DNA of 64,000 nt from Isoetes taiwanensis. Taxonomy: Eukaryota > Streptophyta > Lycopodiopsida > Isoetales > Isoetaceae. The DNA lies in assembly GCA_021234155.1 (NCBI GenBank), contig JAJEKV010000056.1, positions 8,108,575-8,172,574 on the forward strand. The letters run 5' to 3'. Every line of letters begins with the position of its first letter. Within the stretch, counting starts at the first letter, position 1. The translations under genes and the position numbers were made by a program. Positions 1 to 12,050 of this stretch are shown here, in pieces. Below the pieces are notes generated by a model, which had not been told where the DNA came from, did no database searches, and worked only from the letters and a program-made list of their open reading frames with translations.

Positions 1-1
1 A

Positions 2-178
2 CAACTATATTACATATATCCTGATGTTCTTAACACTAGACCTGTCTCTGGGACCATTCCTTATCCATGGACCAGAACTGGCCCACATGATCTCTGCCAC
101 TTAAACCCACGTAACTCACGAAAGAAATTTCAATTTTGTAATATACCACCACCATCTGAGTCTTCACTTGCTTCTTAA
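2..178 (+). CDS. C-terminal end of an unrecognised plant gene (partial, cut by window edge)
   Basis: A reading frame is open from base 2 to a TAA at 176-178, giving about 58 codons with non-random composition: it is rich in Pro, Arg, Thr and Asn and ends in a Pro/Ser tail. Support for real coding comes from a second, diverged copy of about 90 bp on the minus strand at 34798-34890, in which a stretch ending in a shared Cys-His-Leu-Asn-Pro peptide is still readable. The start and most of the gene lie outside the window. I do not recognise the family and assign no function. It could also be the end of a repeated element rather than a single-copy gene. Confidence 0.35.
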   Translation, partial: QLYYIYPDVLNTRPVSGTIPYPWTRTGPHDLCHLNPRNSRKKFQFCNIPPPSESSLAS

Positions 179-1051
179 TGACATCTGAGAATTTCAAGAC
201 CAATGGGGTCATCTATACCTTGTGATGATTGCTCAAACATTAGAGAATTTGGCAGTTTCTGCACCAGTCCAGAACTACCTTCTTTGATATTTCTAGCATA
301 AAGGGACCTAAACCTTGCTAAAGTTGGAGGTATTTGCCTGTTTATCATAGAACATATTGAGTTTTATGTTCCCATGTTTTCTTGCTATCATCTGGCATCG
401 GTGAAAGCCCTTATCTTGGTCAAAAAAGTTGTTTGAGGTTCAAGAATTGTTTCTCTCTTATGATAACAAGTTTTGACGTCATTCTTGTGGCCATGAGTTG
501 CTAACTATACAAGTTTTGACTTCATTCTTGTGGCTATGAGTTGCTAACTATACGAGCTATAGTCTCACGATTTTTTGGAGTGTTCATAAGTCATGTTAAC
601 CTCAATATTTAATAAAAGAACCTGCTATACAGAATTCTGGACAAAAGTATATGTTAAAATGATCCAATAACAACCATCTGTAATACCATAAGGATAATAA
701 ATGATGTGTCCTACTTATATCTACATAGAACATAACTATTATCAACTTACATATAGTGTAAGTACGGTGTAACCATGCAATTTTTGGAATTCAAACATGA
801 TGTACAACAGCCAGATTAACACATTAGAGCATAAAAAGTTGAGTGAACTCCACAATTATAGGTCCAAAACTCCACAATGATTATAGTTAGTGATGTTTGT
901 TGATGAATTCAAGTGGAAGTTGTAACATTTAGCCATGACAATGTGTAAATAGACAATATGACATTTCATGTGTGCTTCTTTGGTTCATAGAAAGAGACAC
1001 TACGTTTTCCCAAATAAGCCTTTAATATAGTTGAAAAATGTGAGCAATGAC
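179..1051. other. AT-rich intergenic DNA without a gene
   Basis: No long reading frame, RNA gene or recognisable coding similarity is visible here. The only clear structure is the short tandem duplication at 468-553, listed separately. Confidence 0.6.
468..553. repeat. 43-bp tandem duplication
   Basis: Two adjacent 43-bp copies (468-510 and 511-553) differ at only two or three positions. Each begins AAGTTTTGAC and ends CTAACTATAC. It is a local duplication of unknown role. Confidence 0.9.
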
Positions 1052-1080
1052 ATATAACAAGGTTGCAAATGAAACGGGAG
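1052..1080 (+). repeat. left terminal inverted repeat
   Basis: Twenty-nine bases that match the reverse complement of 5140-5168 with two mismatches. Confidence 0.7.
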
Positions 1081-1565
1081 TGTTGCAGAACTCTCGTTTC
1101 AAAGATTCCCTTTAAAAAAACACTATGCTCTTAAAATTGGCCTTTTTTGGATAAACTTGAGAATTTCAAAAGGTTCAGTTTTTTTTTTTCCCTCATTTGG
1201 CTCCTCATTAAGTGACAGCTTGTTTTTTGCAAAGAAGCGCCCTTAAAAATGGCAAAATATAGACGTGAATACATAATCTCTAAAAATGAGATATCAAAAA
1301 CATCAAAGTAGAGAAGAAAAAATAATAACTATTTCTTTGAAATTTTTCAGTACATCAATTTGGCACCCCAAAAATTTGGTGCTATTGAACAATACGCCCT
1401 TCAGACGTTGCAACTGGGTATATGTCCCAAGTCTCCATGTTTAGTTATTCCCTCAAGTGTGTTTGACATGTTTTGACGTTCTATTGGCCAAATAAAAAAA
1501 CAAGAAAATAATCAAGTAAACAAATGAACACTAGGACACAAAAAACAAAAAATGTAAAAACAAAA

Positions 1566-1703
1566 GTGTATTCTGGAATACACTTGTTTTTCTAAAATAT
1601 AAATGTGTATTCCAGAATACACACTTTGGATTTTGAGAAAGCAAAAAGTGTATGAATACACTTTTTCTTTCCTGATAAAGCAAATGTGTATTCTGGAATA
1701 CAC
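1566..1703. repeat. palindrome array, left cluster (4 units, about 40-bp period)
   Basis: Four copies of the palindrome GTGTATTCCGGAATACAC or a close variant sit at 1566-1583, 1605-1622, 1648-1661 (4 bp deleted from the centre) and 1686-1703. Their centres are about 39-41 bp apart. The DNA between them is also similar and A-rich (a GCAAAA-like run before most units), so this is a tandem array with a palindromic core. Confidence 0.85.
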
Positions 1704-1965
1704 TTTTGCTTTCCTGACGCATTTGCTTGTACAAAGTTTCTAAGCAAGAACGGGAAAGGGGTGCTTGTGTACTGCATGTATATCTACTAGTGTACAAAAT
1801 ATTTGTTGGAAAAAAGCAACTAATGATTCTTAAACGATTAATTTAGTGGCAAAAGACTTTCTTCAGTTCTGATTGAGGCTCATGGGATAATTCCACAACA
1901 AAAAGTTTCACAATATTAAATTATGAAGACAAATTCTTGAAAGACCAATGCGCATGCCCTGTTGT

Positions 1966-2395
1966 AGAGCATTTTGGTTAGCAAACAACTCATTGTGATT
2001 TTTTTAAAGGGGCAATTCTTAGAGGGATTCACATGGACGATTATAAAATAAAATTCCAAATTAACCCTTGTGATAACAACTAATGGAATGAACTAGAGAC
2101 ATGTTTGTAGATTGATCAAACGTACTTGTTGGGCGTCCTTTCCTCCAGTTTAAAAGTAGAGCCCATTTAAATTAACGAGAGCATTTTGTTTGGCGAACAA
2201 CTCATTGTGATTTTTTTGAAGGGGCAATTCTTACTTAAGAGGGATTCACACGGACTTGATTATAAAGCAAAATTCCAAACTCACCCTTCTGATAACAACT
2301 AATGGAATGAACTAGAGACATGTTTGTAGATTGATCAAATGTACTTGTTGGGCGTCCTTTCCTCCAGTTTAGAAGTAGAGCCCATTTAAATTAAC
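1966..2395. repeat. tandem duplication of about 215 bp
   Basis: The segment 1966-2176 is repeated at 2178-2395 with about 90% or better identity and a few small indels. Both copies run from AGAGCATTTT to CATTTAAATTAAC. No coding function is apparent. Confidence 0.85.
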
Positions 2396-4245
2396 GTTCA
2401 TTTGAGACCGTCCAGGAGCTCACGTATAAAACATGGTGTACAGAATCGTAATCAATTTACATTGGAAAGATGTTCTACAGTAATTTGGAATTTGGCGTAT
2501 GCACAGTCCCACAAATTGGTGGGTTAAAGTTGAGTTCGTCCAATCTGTCAGGTACAAAACCATCAGAGCTTCTTGATACTTGGGAATACACTTACCAAAG
2601 AGTACTTATGAATCACTGCTCTTCTATGAGGATGTTCATACATTTCCCATACTGTATTGCAGCAGAAAATCAGTGCAGCCAATCCACCAGAGTCCAGGAT
2701 TGACTCAAAGTTCCTTAAATTGTTCTAGGTGTGTATATATTTACACCAAAATCTGAATGGTCATTCAATGTATTCATTTGTACAAAATGCACGCTTTGTG
2801 GTAGGTATGTGCCCTGGATCAAATAACAACGAGAGAAATGTGCAACAACCTAAGAAACCAGCAGAAACACCATGTTGAACCAGCACATGTAAATCAAGGA
2901 TATTGTAGATAGAATAAGCACATTTGTTGTGTTTTGAAGAATCCGTTTGCTGCTTATCTGTAAAAATGGAAGGAAAAACCATGTCACACTATGTTCACAA
3001 GCTTAAACGAGATTCCCTAAAAAAAGAAAGAAGATTTCACATTTACAAGACTACAAAGATTTATATGCTATATTTACTAAGAAGGATGTGAATTACATTG
3101 CACAGTTTACAATTCCGTTTCACATGATAATTCTACCCTGCATCATGCAAGAATATTGTTTATCTTGCCCATTGATCTAGCTAAACAACAACTGGTTTGT
3201 GCAGGAGATCAAATAGATAAAGTCTCTGCAAGCAAATTTCAACAATGTTCAAAGTACCCAGGGGCCAGAAATGTACCTGCCAATCAGATTCTTGTGCAAG
3301 GATACAAGCAGCTTGTCATGCTATGCATTTATTCAGGAGATTCCAAAAATCTTGCATTCATATGGTTACCAAGTACAACCTGTAGCAGCACAGTCCCTGA
3401 AGCTACCAAGCGATGGTTATGAATGTTTGTTCCAGCAGGAAGCAGCAACAAGTTTCACCTGCCAGAAGACAATATCCTCACATCAGTAAAGCAATCCATG
3501 TGACATTCTTCACAATGATTAGCATCATAGAGATCTGGTTCCCTCAAAAGCTACAACCAAAATCCAGGTGTCTAAAACCACATGGATAATACGAACTCTA
3601 AACCAAAGCCGTGCTCTGCCATCGCCATATGATACTACAAAACCACATGCCATACCCATGCTCTGCCAAGATCTGCTCCAACGCCAGCCAAGATCTAGAA
3701 ACTCCAAGGTTGAAAATCAGCATGATCTTAGGACCCCAGTGCTTTACCGCAGTGTGGCCCCTAAAGAATTCGGGATAGATGAACACAAATATTTTCTTCT
3801 AAACACCATCTGGCAGCTCACCCTTGAGAGTAGATGGCTGAAGCTTTTCAAGTTCTTGAGATGGCTGAAGCACTAAATAGGATTCAAATGCTCGTGAACG
3901 CCTCTTGCATTTGGAATCTCATCGTGGTTCAGAGTCACATAGTCCATGGGGATATAATAAGAACCCATTGCCATAAGCCAGCGCTCGCCTGCACCCTAAA
4001 GGAACCAACGCCAGCTACTCCAGTTCCACAAGAGCATCAATCAGAGCATCTGATTCTGGCATCCGACCTGCTACGACTAACCCTAAAGAAACAAAAAATT
4101 TTCAAAGACGCTTAGCCAGCGCCTTGGCTTATCCTTTAGCCAATGCCATAGTCTTTTCAAATGTGAGCATAAAATGGTGGCGCAAGGTCCACAGACAAAG
4201 ATCGCCGGAGCAAAAGGGCAAAAAAAACACGCCTCTGTCATTCTG

Positions 4246-4795
4246 GAATACAAAGTGTATTCCAAAGTGTATTCCGGAATACATTTCCTTCTTATGATTT
4301 GCAACCAAAATCCCGTATCCCTGGTCTTAAAAACAAAAAAATCAAAATCCCTTTATTATTTAAAACCAAAACCCTGTATCCACACAAAACAAATAAGACA
4401 AATTAAAAAGTCATCAAAATAAATTGAAAATGCCAAAAAATCTAGTTGTTATTGGTTTGTTTTTCCCTTTCGCTTATCTTTTCATTATTTAGAACTTTAT
4501 TCCTGTATTTCCTCATAAAAAAAAAAAAAAAAATCGCGAGGTCATTCAAATCAATAGAAACAAAAAAAATTGCATGGTCATTGAAAATGCCGAAAACCCG
4601 GAAAACCTGGAAAATTGCAAGATCATTGTTGAGTCTCAAAAACTTGTACAGCAAAAGTGTATTCCGGAATACACTTTGGATTTCGAGCAAAACCAAAAGT
4701 GTATTCTGGAATACACTTTGACATTCAAGAAAAGCAAAAATGTATTCCGGAATACACTTCTGTTATCCTCGAATAGCAAAAGCGTATTCCGGATT
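4246..4795. repeat. palindrome array, right cluster (about 42-bp period)
   Basis: Palindromes of the same family as at 1566-1703 occur at about 4246-4290 (two partial units and one good one), then at 4657-4674 (a perfect 18-bp palindrome), 4699-4716, 4740-4757 and about 4782-4797. In the second group the centres are 41-42 bp apart, close to four turns of B-DNA. Each unit is preceded by an A-rich run. Confidence 0.85.
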
Positions 4796-5139
4796 ATAAT
4801 TTTGGTACTTTAAAATATTATATCATTAAAAAATGACTCATTGTAATCTAAACGTATCATTTCTGGAATATAATCCGTGCTAACAAAATGTTGTGTAGGA
4901 CGTACACTTAAATTAGTGCTTTTCTCTAAAAACACACTTCAGGTAAATTCTAACTGTTAGGAAAAGTGTCACTTTGACATAGTCAATTTTCTCTTCGCAC
5001 AAAAAAATGAGTGATTTTGAGGGGGTCAAAATGCAATTTTATGACCAAAATAAATTTTTTTACCTCATTTTAGCTCCTTTTTTGAAAAAAAAAAGGAATC
5101 TTTGAGGAATATTCCTTTTGCTCCCGTTTCAATGATTTG

Positions 5140-5168
5140 CTCCCGTTTAATATGCAACCTTGTTATAT
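5140..5168 (-). repeat. right terminal inverted repeat
   Basis: Inverted match to 1052-1080 (27 of 29). A second CTCCCGTTTC lies just inside it. Confidence 0.7.
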
Positions 5169-5312
5169 ATAGAGATCTCTTATATAGATTGTATGGTCTT
5201 AACATAAACTTCATATCTGTCACTACTATAAAGCATTGTTGTCTAAGTAGAATAATGTTACATGTAGATAATATTTCATGTATATTATGTTTTTCATGGA
5301 TGTGAACCTTTC

Positions 5313-6432
5313 TTGGCAATAGAATAGAATAGATAGTTTTTTTAACGTCCACGGAGACCAATAGGTCATGGGACCCATACAATGGGCTAGTACAATCATT
5401 ACTACTAGGATTAAAAAACCCCTGCCTCGAAAGGTTTTCAAGGGAAAAACCTTTGCAGTAATGATGATACTAGACAAACGGAGATAATGACTACTGAGGG
5501 CTCAGTAATTGCTGACGTTTATCTAGAACCTCAAGTATGTATAATGCCAAGTCATGCACAGATGGTGCTCTGAGAAGTTGTGGAAGCGTGGAATGGAAAT
5601 GATTCCGGACTATCTCAAAAGCAGGGCAACTCAGAAGAGTATGGCTTTCATCTTCAATAACCTGTAACTGGCAACAGGCACATAGTCTCGCTTCTCGCGG
5701 CAATTGCGGCCGCTCCCATCTACCTGTCTCAATCCATAGCCTGTGGGACCCCGTGCGAATTGATGCAATAGCTACAAGCTTGTTCCTGGACAATGAAGCA
5801 AGCAAATAAGCTTGGGGCCCCGTGCCAAGGTGGGATTTATGTGTGCATGGTAATGACCCGCCACTTGGGCTAAAGTAATGCGGCCCCATATCTTTTGAGA
5901 AAAACAACCATTGAGATATTGTTGCAAAAGCTCGGGATCAGAACCGGCAAGCATCGGCATTGCTCACGGTTACACACCCCAACGGACAAACCATGTAGTG
6001 CAATGCTCTTTCCAACATCGTTTCAAACGCTGAGGAAATTCAGCCATGGCAAGTGCAAGAACAGGATACCTAACATCATCCATGTGGTGCACCTTGCAGA
6101 TATAGTGGAGATGGCGCTTCATGGCAGAATGTTGAAGAGGCCAAAAACCTGTCTCTTGTAAAAGAATAGCATAGGGCACCGTTGTTTTAACTCCAAGGCT
6201 GTAAGTGAGAAAGGACTTCTGCACCCGCTCCAAGCTCTCCCAAGCACTAGCACTAATGGCAGGCCCCCACACTTCAGAGCCATACAGTAAAACAGGCTCT
6301 ACCAAAGCCCGAAACAAGTGGGCTTTCCGTGGCCAATCATGAATTTATGCGCGAAAACAATTGTTTTGCATTGCATAGAGTGCTCTCCATCCAGCAGCCA
6401 CCCGCTTGGTAATACCCGCTTTGGCAATAGAA
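5313..6432 (-). mobile_element. LINE copy A, 5'-truncated 3' fragment with target-site duplication
   Basis: A LINE 3' fragment of about 1.1 kb reads on the minus strand. It is flanked by a perfect 12-bp target-site duplication, TTGGCAATAGAA, at 5313-5324 and 6421-6432, as expected for target-primed reverse transcription with 5' truncation. The 3' end (low coordinates) finishes in a short (TATTC)n tail rather than poly(A). Frames within 5491-5907 and 5970-6317 encode the end of the ORF2 protein, including a CxxC...HxxxxC zinc-knuckle-like motif found at the same place in the other copies (7.4-12 kb, 21.9-22.8 kb, 27.4-32.5 kb). Frameshifts break the frame, so it is inactive. Confidence 0.9.
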
Positions 6433-7371
6433 ATCTCTAGTTTCATATTAAAGTAACATGTTTTTTCTAAGGTTTTAATTTATATAAGCACGCATCACCA
6501 TTTATGTCGACGGGACCGATTGTATAGAGCGTATATCTCTCACTAACCTTATCTATTTTGCCCCACATAATGATACTATATCTTTTTAGCTTCGATCACA
6601 TGATTTTTGAAAGGTGTAAGTGAAAGTCCATTTGTCATAAGTACCCCATAAATTCTCAATTCTTTGTGCTTCAACCTTACCCTTAAATTATGCAAGCTAA
6701 CCTAATCAATAATTTTGTCAAAGCCATGAGCAACCTCCATGCTATATCATTGTACGAGGGTAGATAATATTGAGAAGCTTGAAAACTTTCTCAACTAGTG
6801 GTTTGTAAAATTTATGAGGAAAACAATAAACCCAGTTCTTTGTGTGTGATGTGTAATTTTATTCAAGCATTCAATTCAGAATTTTTTTTTTCTATAGTAT
6901 GAGTCCCATTTTCAGTCTGAGTCCCAAAATTCAAGATTTGACCCACTTTAATTAAATACGACTTAGAAGTAAACTATATGCGAAAGTTGAGATCAAAATT
7001 GATTAAGGTGGCGCCATTAGTGATTTTTAAACTTTCAGTCATTTGGACCAATGATGGTCTGCAACTGGACTGGAGATAGTGGTCTATCTTGATTTTTTAT
7101 GGCAAAAGTTTTTCATATTTTTTCTTTGTTCTTTTTGCATTGGTTTTTTGATATGAGATATTTTGAGGATGTAATTTTTTAAAGTCAAACCTTAAAGCAC
7201 AAATCTAGAATAAACAAGGAAGATATAATATAGTTGATGTTATCTATTCGAGTACAATCCTCAAAATAATGAGCAACAAATATTTTTTATGAAGAAAGTG
7301 GTCCACGAGCTATTCGTGTCCCAAAACTCAACTTGAAATGGACTAACATAAGGATATTATTGATTTTTGAA
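6433..7371. other. AT-rich intergenic DNA without a gene
   Basis: No supported coding region or repeat structure was seen between LINE copies A and B. Confidence 0.5.
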
Positions 7372-7599
7372 TGAATAGAATAGAATAGTTTTTTTAACGT
7401 CCACGAAGACCAATAGGTCATGGGACCCATACAATGGGCTAGTACAATCATTACTACTAGGATTAAAAAACCCCTGCCTCGAAAGGTTTTCAAGGGAAAA
7501 ACCTTTGCAGTAATGATGATACTAGACAAGCTTAGATAATGACTACTGAGGGCTCAGTAATTGCAGACGTTTATCTAGAACCTCAAGTATGTATAATGC

Positions 7600-8464
7600 C
7601 AAGTCATGCACGATGGTGTACCGAGAAGTTGTGGAAGCGTGGAATGGAATGCTAAGGTCGAAAAATGATTCGGACTATCTCAAAAGCGGGGGCAACTTTA
7701 AGAGTATGGCTTTCATCTTCAATAACTCAGAATCGCAACAGTACATAGTCTCGCTTCGCGGCAATCGCGGCCGCTCCCATCTACCCTGCTCTCAATCCAG
7801 AGCTTTGTGGGACCCCGTGCGAATTGATGCAATAGCTACAAGCTTGTTCCCGACAATGAAGCAAGCAAATAAGCTTGGGGCCCCGTGCCAAAGTGGGATT
7901 TATGTGTGCATGATAATGACCCGCCACTTGGGCCAAAGTAATGCGCCCCATATCTTTTGAGAAAAACGACCATTAAGATATTGTTGCAAAAGCTCGGGAT
8001 CGAACCGGCAAGCATCGGGCAAAGGCTCGTTGGTTTGCACCCCAACGCGGCAAACCATGTAGTGCAATGCTCTTTCCAACATCGCTTCAAACGCCGAGGA
8101 GATTCAGCCATGGCAAGTGCAAGAACGGGATACCTAACATCGTCCATGTGGTGCACCTTGCGGATATAGTGGAGATGGCTTCATGGCGAATGTTGAAGAG
8201 GCCAAAAACCTGTCTCTTGTAAAAGAATAGCATAGGGCACCGTTCTTTTAACCCAAGGCTGTAAGTGAGAAAGGACTTTTGCACCCGCTCCAAGCTCTCC
8301 CAAGCACTAGCACTAATGGCGTGCCCCCACACTTCGTAACCATACAAGAAAAACAGAGGCTCTACCAAAGCCCCAAACAAGTGGGCTTTCCGTGGCCAAT
8401 CATGAATTTCTGTTGCGAAAACAATTGTTTTGCATTGCATAGAGTGCTCTCCATCCCAGCCCAC
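7600..8464 (-). pseudogene. LINE copy B: C-terminal part of ORF2
   Basis: Broken frames (8464-8087, 8156-7836 and further pieces down to 7600) give the same peptides as the C-terminal part of copy A. The region normally follows the reverse transcriptase in plant LINEs and ends with a CxxC...HxxxxC motif; in this copy the motif is disrupted by indels. Confidence 0.75.
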
Positions 8465-8479
8465 CCGCTTGGTAATACA

Positions 8480-9600
8480 TTAATCGCTTGTTCCCAGAGT
8501 GTGTTCTTACTGTAATTCTACACCAAGATACTTGTAGCTATCTACAACTTCAACTTCGGCTATCATAGTGCATAGGGGAACATTGTGACGAGAAGATTGA
8601 ACTACCAAAAGCTTGGTCTTTTTTGCAGATTAACACGCCAGACTGTGTTCTCCGTAAACCTGTGCGAGCATGTAAATGTTGCCGCGATACTAGCAAAGCG
8701 GTATGTGAAGTGAAACATCATCAAAGATACATAAGTTGCCTAATGATATAGTGTGCCAAATGTGGACCTCGCCGCCATGATTATCAAGCCATTCTTCCAA
8801 TTGATCAATGTACAAGCCAAAAAGTGTAGGAGATAAAGGGCAACCACGGGTCGAACTCCAATATTGCTAGTGATTTGAGTACCGATCGCCGAAAATTTAG
8901 CAAAAACCCTTTCATAGAGCCGATAAACTGCATTTTGAAGATCTTGTGGAACCCCAAGTGCGCACCGAAGCGCCGCCAAAGAAGCTTCGGCGGTAATCAG
9001 ATCAAAAGCGTAGTAAAATCTACAAAGCATATATAGAGGTCTTGTTTCAAACTTCGACTATGTTCAATAAGCATGCGCTAATGTGAAAATATGGTCTATT
9101 GTAGAATGGCATGGACTAAAGCCTCGCCTCGCCCTACAAAGACGCATACACCAAGATGTTCGCCCATGATGTCAACTGCTTCTCAGTAAGACTGGCTAAG
9201 AGCTTTGAAAATATGGAACTTACCATGATCATGCGATAATTAGAAGGGTCATGCTTATCACCTGCTTTGTAAATTGGTACGACCTTACTGACAGCCCAAG
9301 TTTCTGGCAAGCCTTCTTGCAAAGCTTGATTTAAAAGAGTAGTGATGATTGGAAGCAATAGCGGACCCCCCCATTTAAGCAATTCTGCTTGCAAACCTTG
9401 AAGATCAGGAGACTTGCCATTAGATAGATGCCGCAATCCTTCTTTGACTTCCTCCTCTGTGAATTGAAGAATATCACCTACCAAAGGAGGCACAGAATTA
9501 AGGACCCCAGGATGATCATATAAGTGGACCAATCGCTCATCCCATTGCTGCATAGAAATATGTCCAAGGGTAGGAGGTGGTCGATATAATATTTTGCGCC
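8480..9600 (-). pseudogene. LINE copy B: reverse transcriptase region
   Basis: The frame 9553-9134 encodes the start of a non-LTR reverse transcriptase: a Gly-Lys-Ser-Pro-Asp stretch, then Leu-Leu-Lys-Trp and an Ile-Tyr-Lys-Ala-Gly-Asp motif followed by Asn-Tyr-Arg. The frame 9030-8740 covers the palm region with an Ala-Phe-Asp catalytic-type motif and a broken equivalent of the usual Gln-Gly-Cys-Pro-Leu loop. Frameshifts between these pieces make the domain non-functional. Confidence 0.8.
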
Positions 9601-10299
9601 AGAAGGTCCGAGGTTCACGTGAGTAAATAATTCAAACATTTATACGGTGCTCAAAGAACAAAGCGTGCCTTCTTGCATTTCAAAACAGACTTATAATTAT
9701 GAATGGCATTATGTCGCGATCCGGCTCAACTATCATTCGCGAATTGTTTTTAAGCCGCTTGCGGTCTTCATCAAACCTGCATTTCTAGGAAAGGATTTCC
9801 TACCAAAGATGAGCAACACCGAGGAAGTGCGTGTACCAAAGCAAGAGAGTTAAGTAAGCAAAGTATCGGCAAATGCCGCATTACGCTCTTGAAGAGTTGG
9901 GTAATCCAAAATACACGCAAGCGCCAGAGCTAATGTCTGCTCATATTCAAAAGATCTAGAATAAGTCAAGTTTAATGCGAGGGACAGAGCCTGGATAGCA
10001 ATGGATTGAAGAGGTGTAAGCTGTCACTTTAATGACAAATAAAGTGGATAATGGTCAGAATTTATCTCCTCATCTCTATGCCTTGTGCCAATTCAAAATC
10101 TGAAATGAAATCCAAGGCTTGCACTTGGAAAATGATATAATCAACAACACTAGTACCACCTTCCTGCCTACCCTGTCTGCATGTAACAACTTTAGAATGT
10201 TGGCCATTGCTCTAAGCCATTGCAAATTACCATCCTGAAGACTTCACACAATTGAATGAGTTCCCTTCCAAATGTTGAGACGGGTTTATTAGCATCAGC

Positions 10300-10930
10300 G
10301 ATGAACGTGGAAAGATCAGTATCATTAGCGAGACATCCATAAAGGGTCACTTAACATCCTCAAGTATGAGTTGAGCAACTTGCATTTCAAAGAAAGGCGA
10401 GCATTGAAATCACCAAGAAGAATAACATGCCCCAACTGTTTGAATTGAGCAATGTCATCATAAAGATCACCATAAGGATCATTCCGAGCGACATCATATT
10501 CATCATAAAAAGGTGGTGATGACGTAGGTGGAAAGTAACAAACAACAACAAAAATGGCACTACCATTGTTGCAATAGAGTTTGATCCATATGTAGCGATA
10601 TATATATCAGCTTTATGAAGGTGATATATGGAGCAAGAGCATCCTTGAAATAGCAAGCAACCCTGCCACAGCCTCGCTTGCCCATGACATTCATTAAATA
10701 ATGAAAAGTATTGATAGCCTGTGAAATGAGGTAGCTTTTTGGCAGAATGCTCTCATGTTTTCATGAGCAGAAGGATATCCATATCTTTTGCAATGGGATT
10801 CAGGCCATCACCTTTACGCCAGGAAAACCTCGACAATTCCAAGACACCAACCGAAGGCACATTTTCTAGGAAGATACATTTAAGGTATGATCAAGGCGAA
10901 TCGAGGAGGCCGGAGCAATAGAGGCGGCAG
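10300..10930 (-). pseudogene. LINE copy B: endonuclease (APE-like) relic
   Basis: On the minus strand near 10900-10800 a Val-Ser-Trp-Asn-Cys-Arg-Gly type start can be read across a frameshift, and the 10656-10387 stretch matches the Asp-Phe-Asn part of the copy C endonuclease at 30295-30921. This is the exonuclease/endonuclease/phosphatase-fold nicking domain of LINEs, here decayed. Confidence 0.6.
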
Positions 10931-10989
10931 CCAAAAAAGATAAAGAACATCAAGAGGCAAAGAAGCAAAGATCAAGAGTACCATTAGCA

Positions 10990-12037
10990 ACATCATGAGA
11001 GGAATGGCCTTGAGCGTAAGAAGATGTGGTGGGTGCGTAAGATGGAACAACACGAGGCGATTTGCAGCATTGGTATGTGCATGGGAAATGGGAGAATGGA
11101 CTTTAACACCAGCAAAGATGAGTGGCCCGAGCATGATGAAAGACGTCGCAAAGGTTGCATGTGATGGTGTAAAATACGTAGTTTTCCACTTAATCGGTGC
11201 AGCTTTACCACCATTCTTTTGAATGTCATGGACCTTTTGCAAATTTCGGCGCCCGGCTAAGCTGTTGGGACTTAGTAAGATCAAAATCCGGATAGAGAGA
11301 TGTCCCTTTCAATTGCTTGGCCCGCTTGAGGATATCCATTTTAGTACTCAAATTTTTAATCGTAAATTTCACTATCTATGCTGGTGGTGGGGATGCAATG
11401 CTCCAACCCTATGTGCTAAAGTGACAACAACCGGTGTTGTGAAGTCCAATTTAGCTAACACCAAAGTCCTCAGACCTTCATTTGCAAGTCCTCGATGCTT
11501 CTTCCGGCATGCCACGAATTACCGTGATTAATCGGCGGTTGTGCCTATCAATGTATTCTCGCCCTCGAAAGCAGATATAGATGCTATGTATGTAGATGCA
11601 AAAGTCGTTACATGAGAGTTTTGAAATTGGGGGGAGGATGAACTAGGCATGGATCTCACATTAGGATCATGATGCTGTGAAGAAGAAGTTGGAGGTGCCT
11701 TAGTTGCATGAGAATAGGAACGTTCCAAGGCAGCAACTCGACTAGATGTGTCCTTAGCAAGCTCAGTCACTTGGCAGGTCATGCTTTCTTCCAATGCTCG
11801 CATGCGAGTATTACAACTCGTAGACACCTCAGAGACATGGCGGAGTAAATCTTGTCTTTGCTTGCCAATATCAACCATTAGGTGCTCCACAGTACAAATA
11901 TCATTTAAAAAAAATAATAATAATAATAAACCATGTCTTTTGGTCTTTTCACGAGCTTGCTTTTGCATTGGTTTCGCATCCTTATAAACATTCATAATGT
12001 GATTTTTTGGAGGACAATCGAGAGTCATATATAGCAA
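10990..12037 (-). pseudogene. LINE copy B: ORF1 (coiled coil plus RRM-like region)
   Basis: The frame 12037-11528 encodes a heptad-rich, coiled-coil-like segment followed by a Ser/Pro/His linker. Downstream, around 11400-11220, a peptide containing Leu-Lys-Gly-Thr-Ser-Leu-Tyr matches the ORF1 of copy C (31480-31121). In L1-type LINEs ORF1 is a trimeric RNA chaperone that coats the element RNA. Stops and frameshifts separate the two parts. An (ATT)n run lies within the N-terminal part near 11910-11930. Confidence 0.6.
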
Positions 12038-12050
12038 TGTTATCCATTTG

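Larger units (their letters stand above)
1052..5168. mobile_element. TIR-bounded non-autonomous DNA element with subterminal palindrome arrays
   Basis: The two ends are inverted repeats of each other: 1052-1080 and 5140-5168 match at 27 of 29 positions (both read inward from ATATAACAAGGTTGCA). Weaker similarity continues for about 80 bp, including a shared CAAAGATTCC. Just inside each end lies a set of near-identical 18-bp palindromes (cluster near 1566-1703; cluster near 4246-4795), like the subterminal repeats that bind transposase in CACTA or Mutator-type elements. No transposase-like frame is seen inside; the small ORFs here mostly read through the palindromes or are unrecognised. I could not find a target-site duplication, so the exact ends and superfamily are uncertain, and chance pairing of two copies of a dispersed repeat remains possible. 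Confidence 0.55.
7372..12050 (-). mobile_element. LINE copy B, near full length, decayed
   Basis: An element of about 4.7 kb in minus orientation with the order ORF1 - endonuclease - reverse transcriptase - C-terminal zinc motif - 3' UTR. The 3' UTR (7390-7590) is over 90% identical to copy A and ends in the same (TATTC)n tail near 7372-7390. The parts line up with the GC-rich copy C at 27.4-32.55 kb. Many small indels and stops break every domain, so it is a dead copy. The 5' boundary near 12050 is set only by the end of ORF1 similarity; I found no target-site duplication. Confidence 0.85.

Noticed and set aside
1566-4795. Regularly spaced short palindromic repeats resembling a CRISPR array
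   Set aside because: The repeats vary, the spacers are similar to each other and A-rich, there are no cas genes, and the DNA is nuclear plant sequence.
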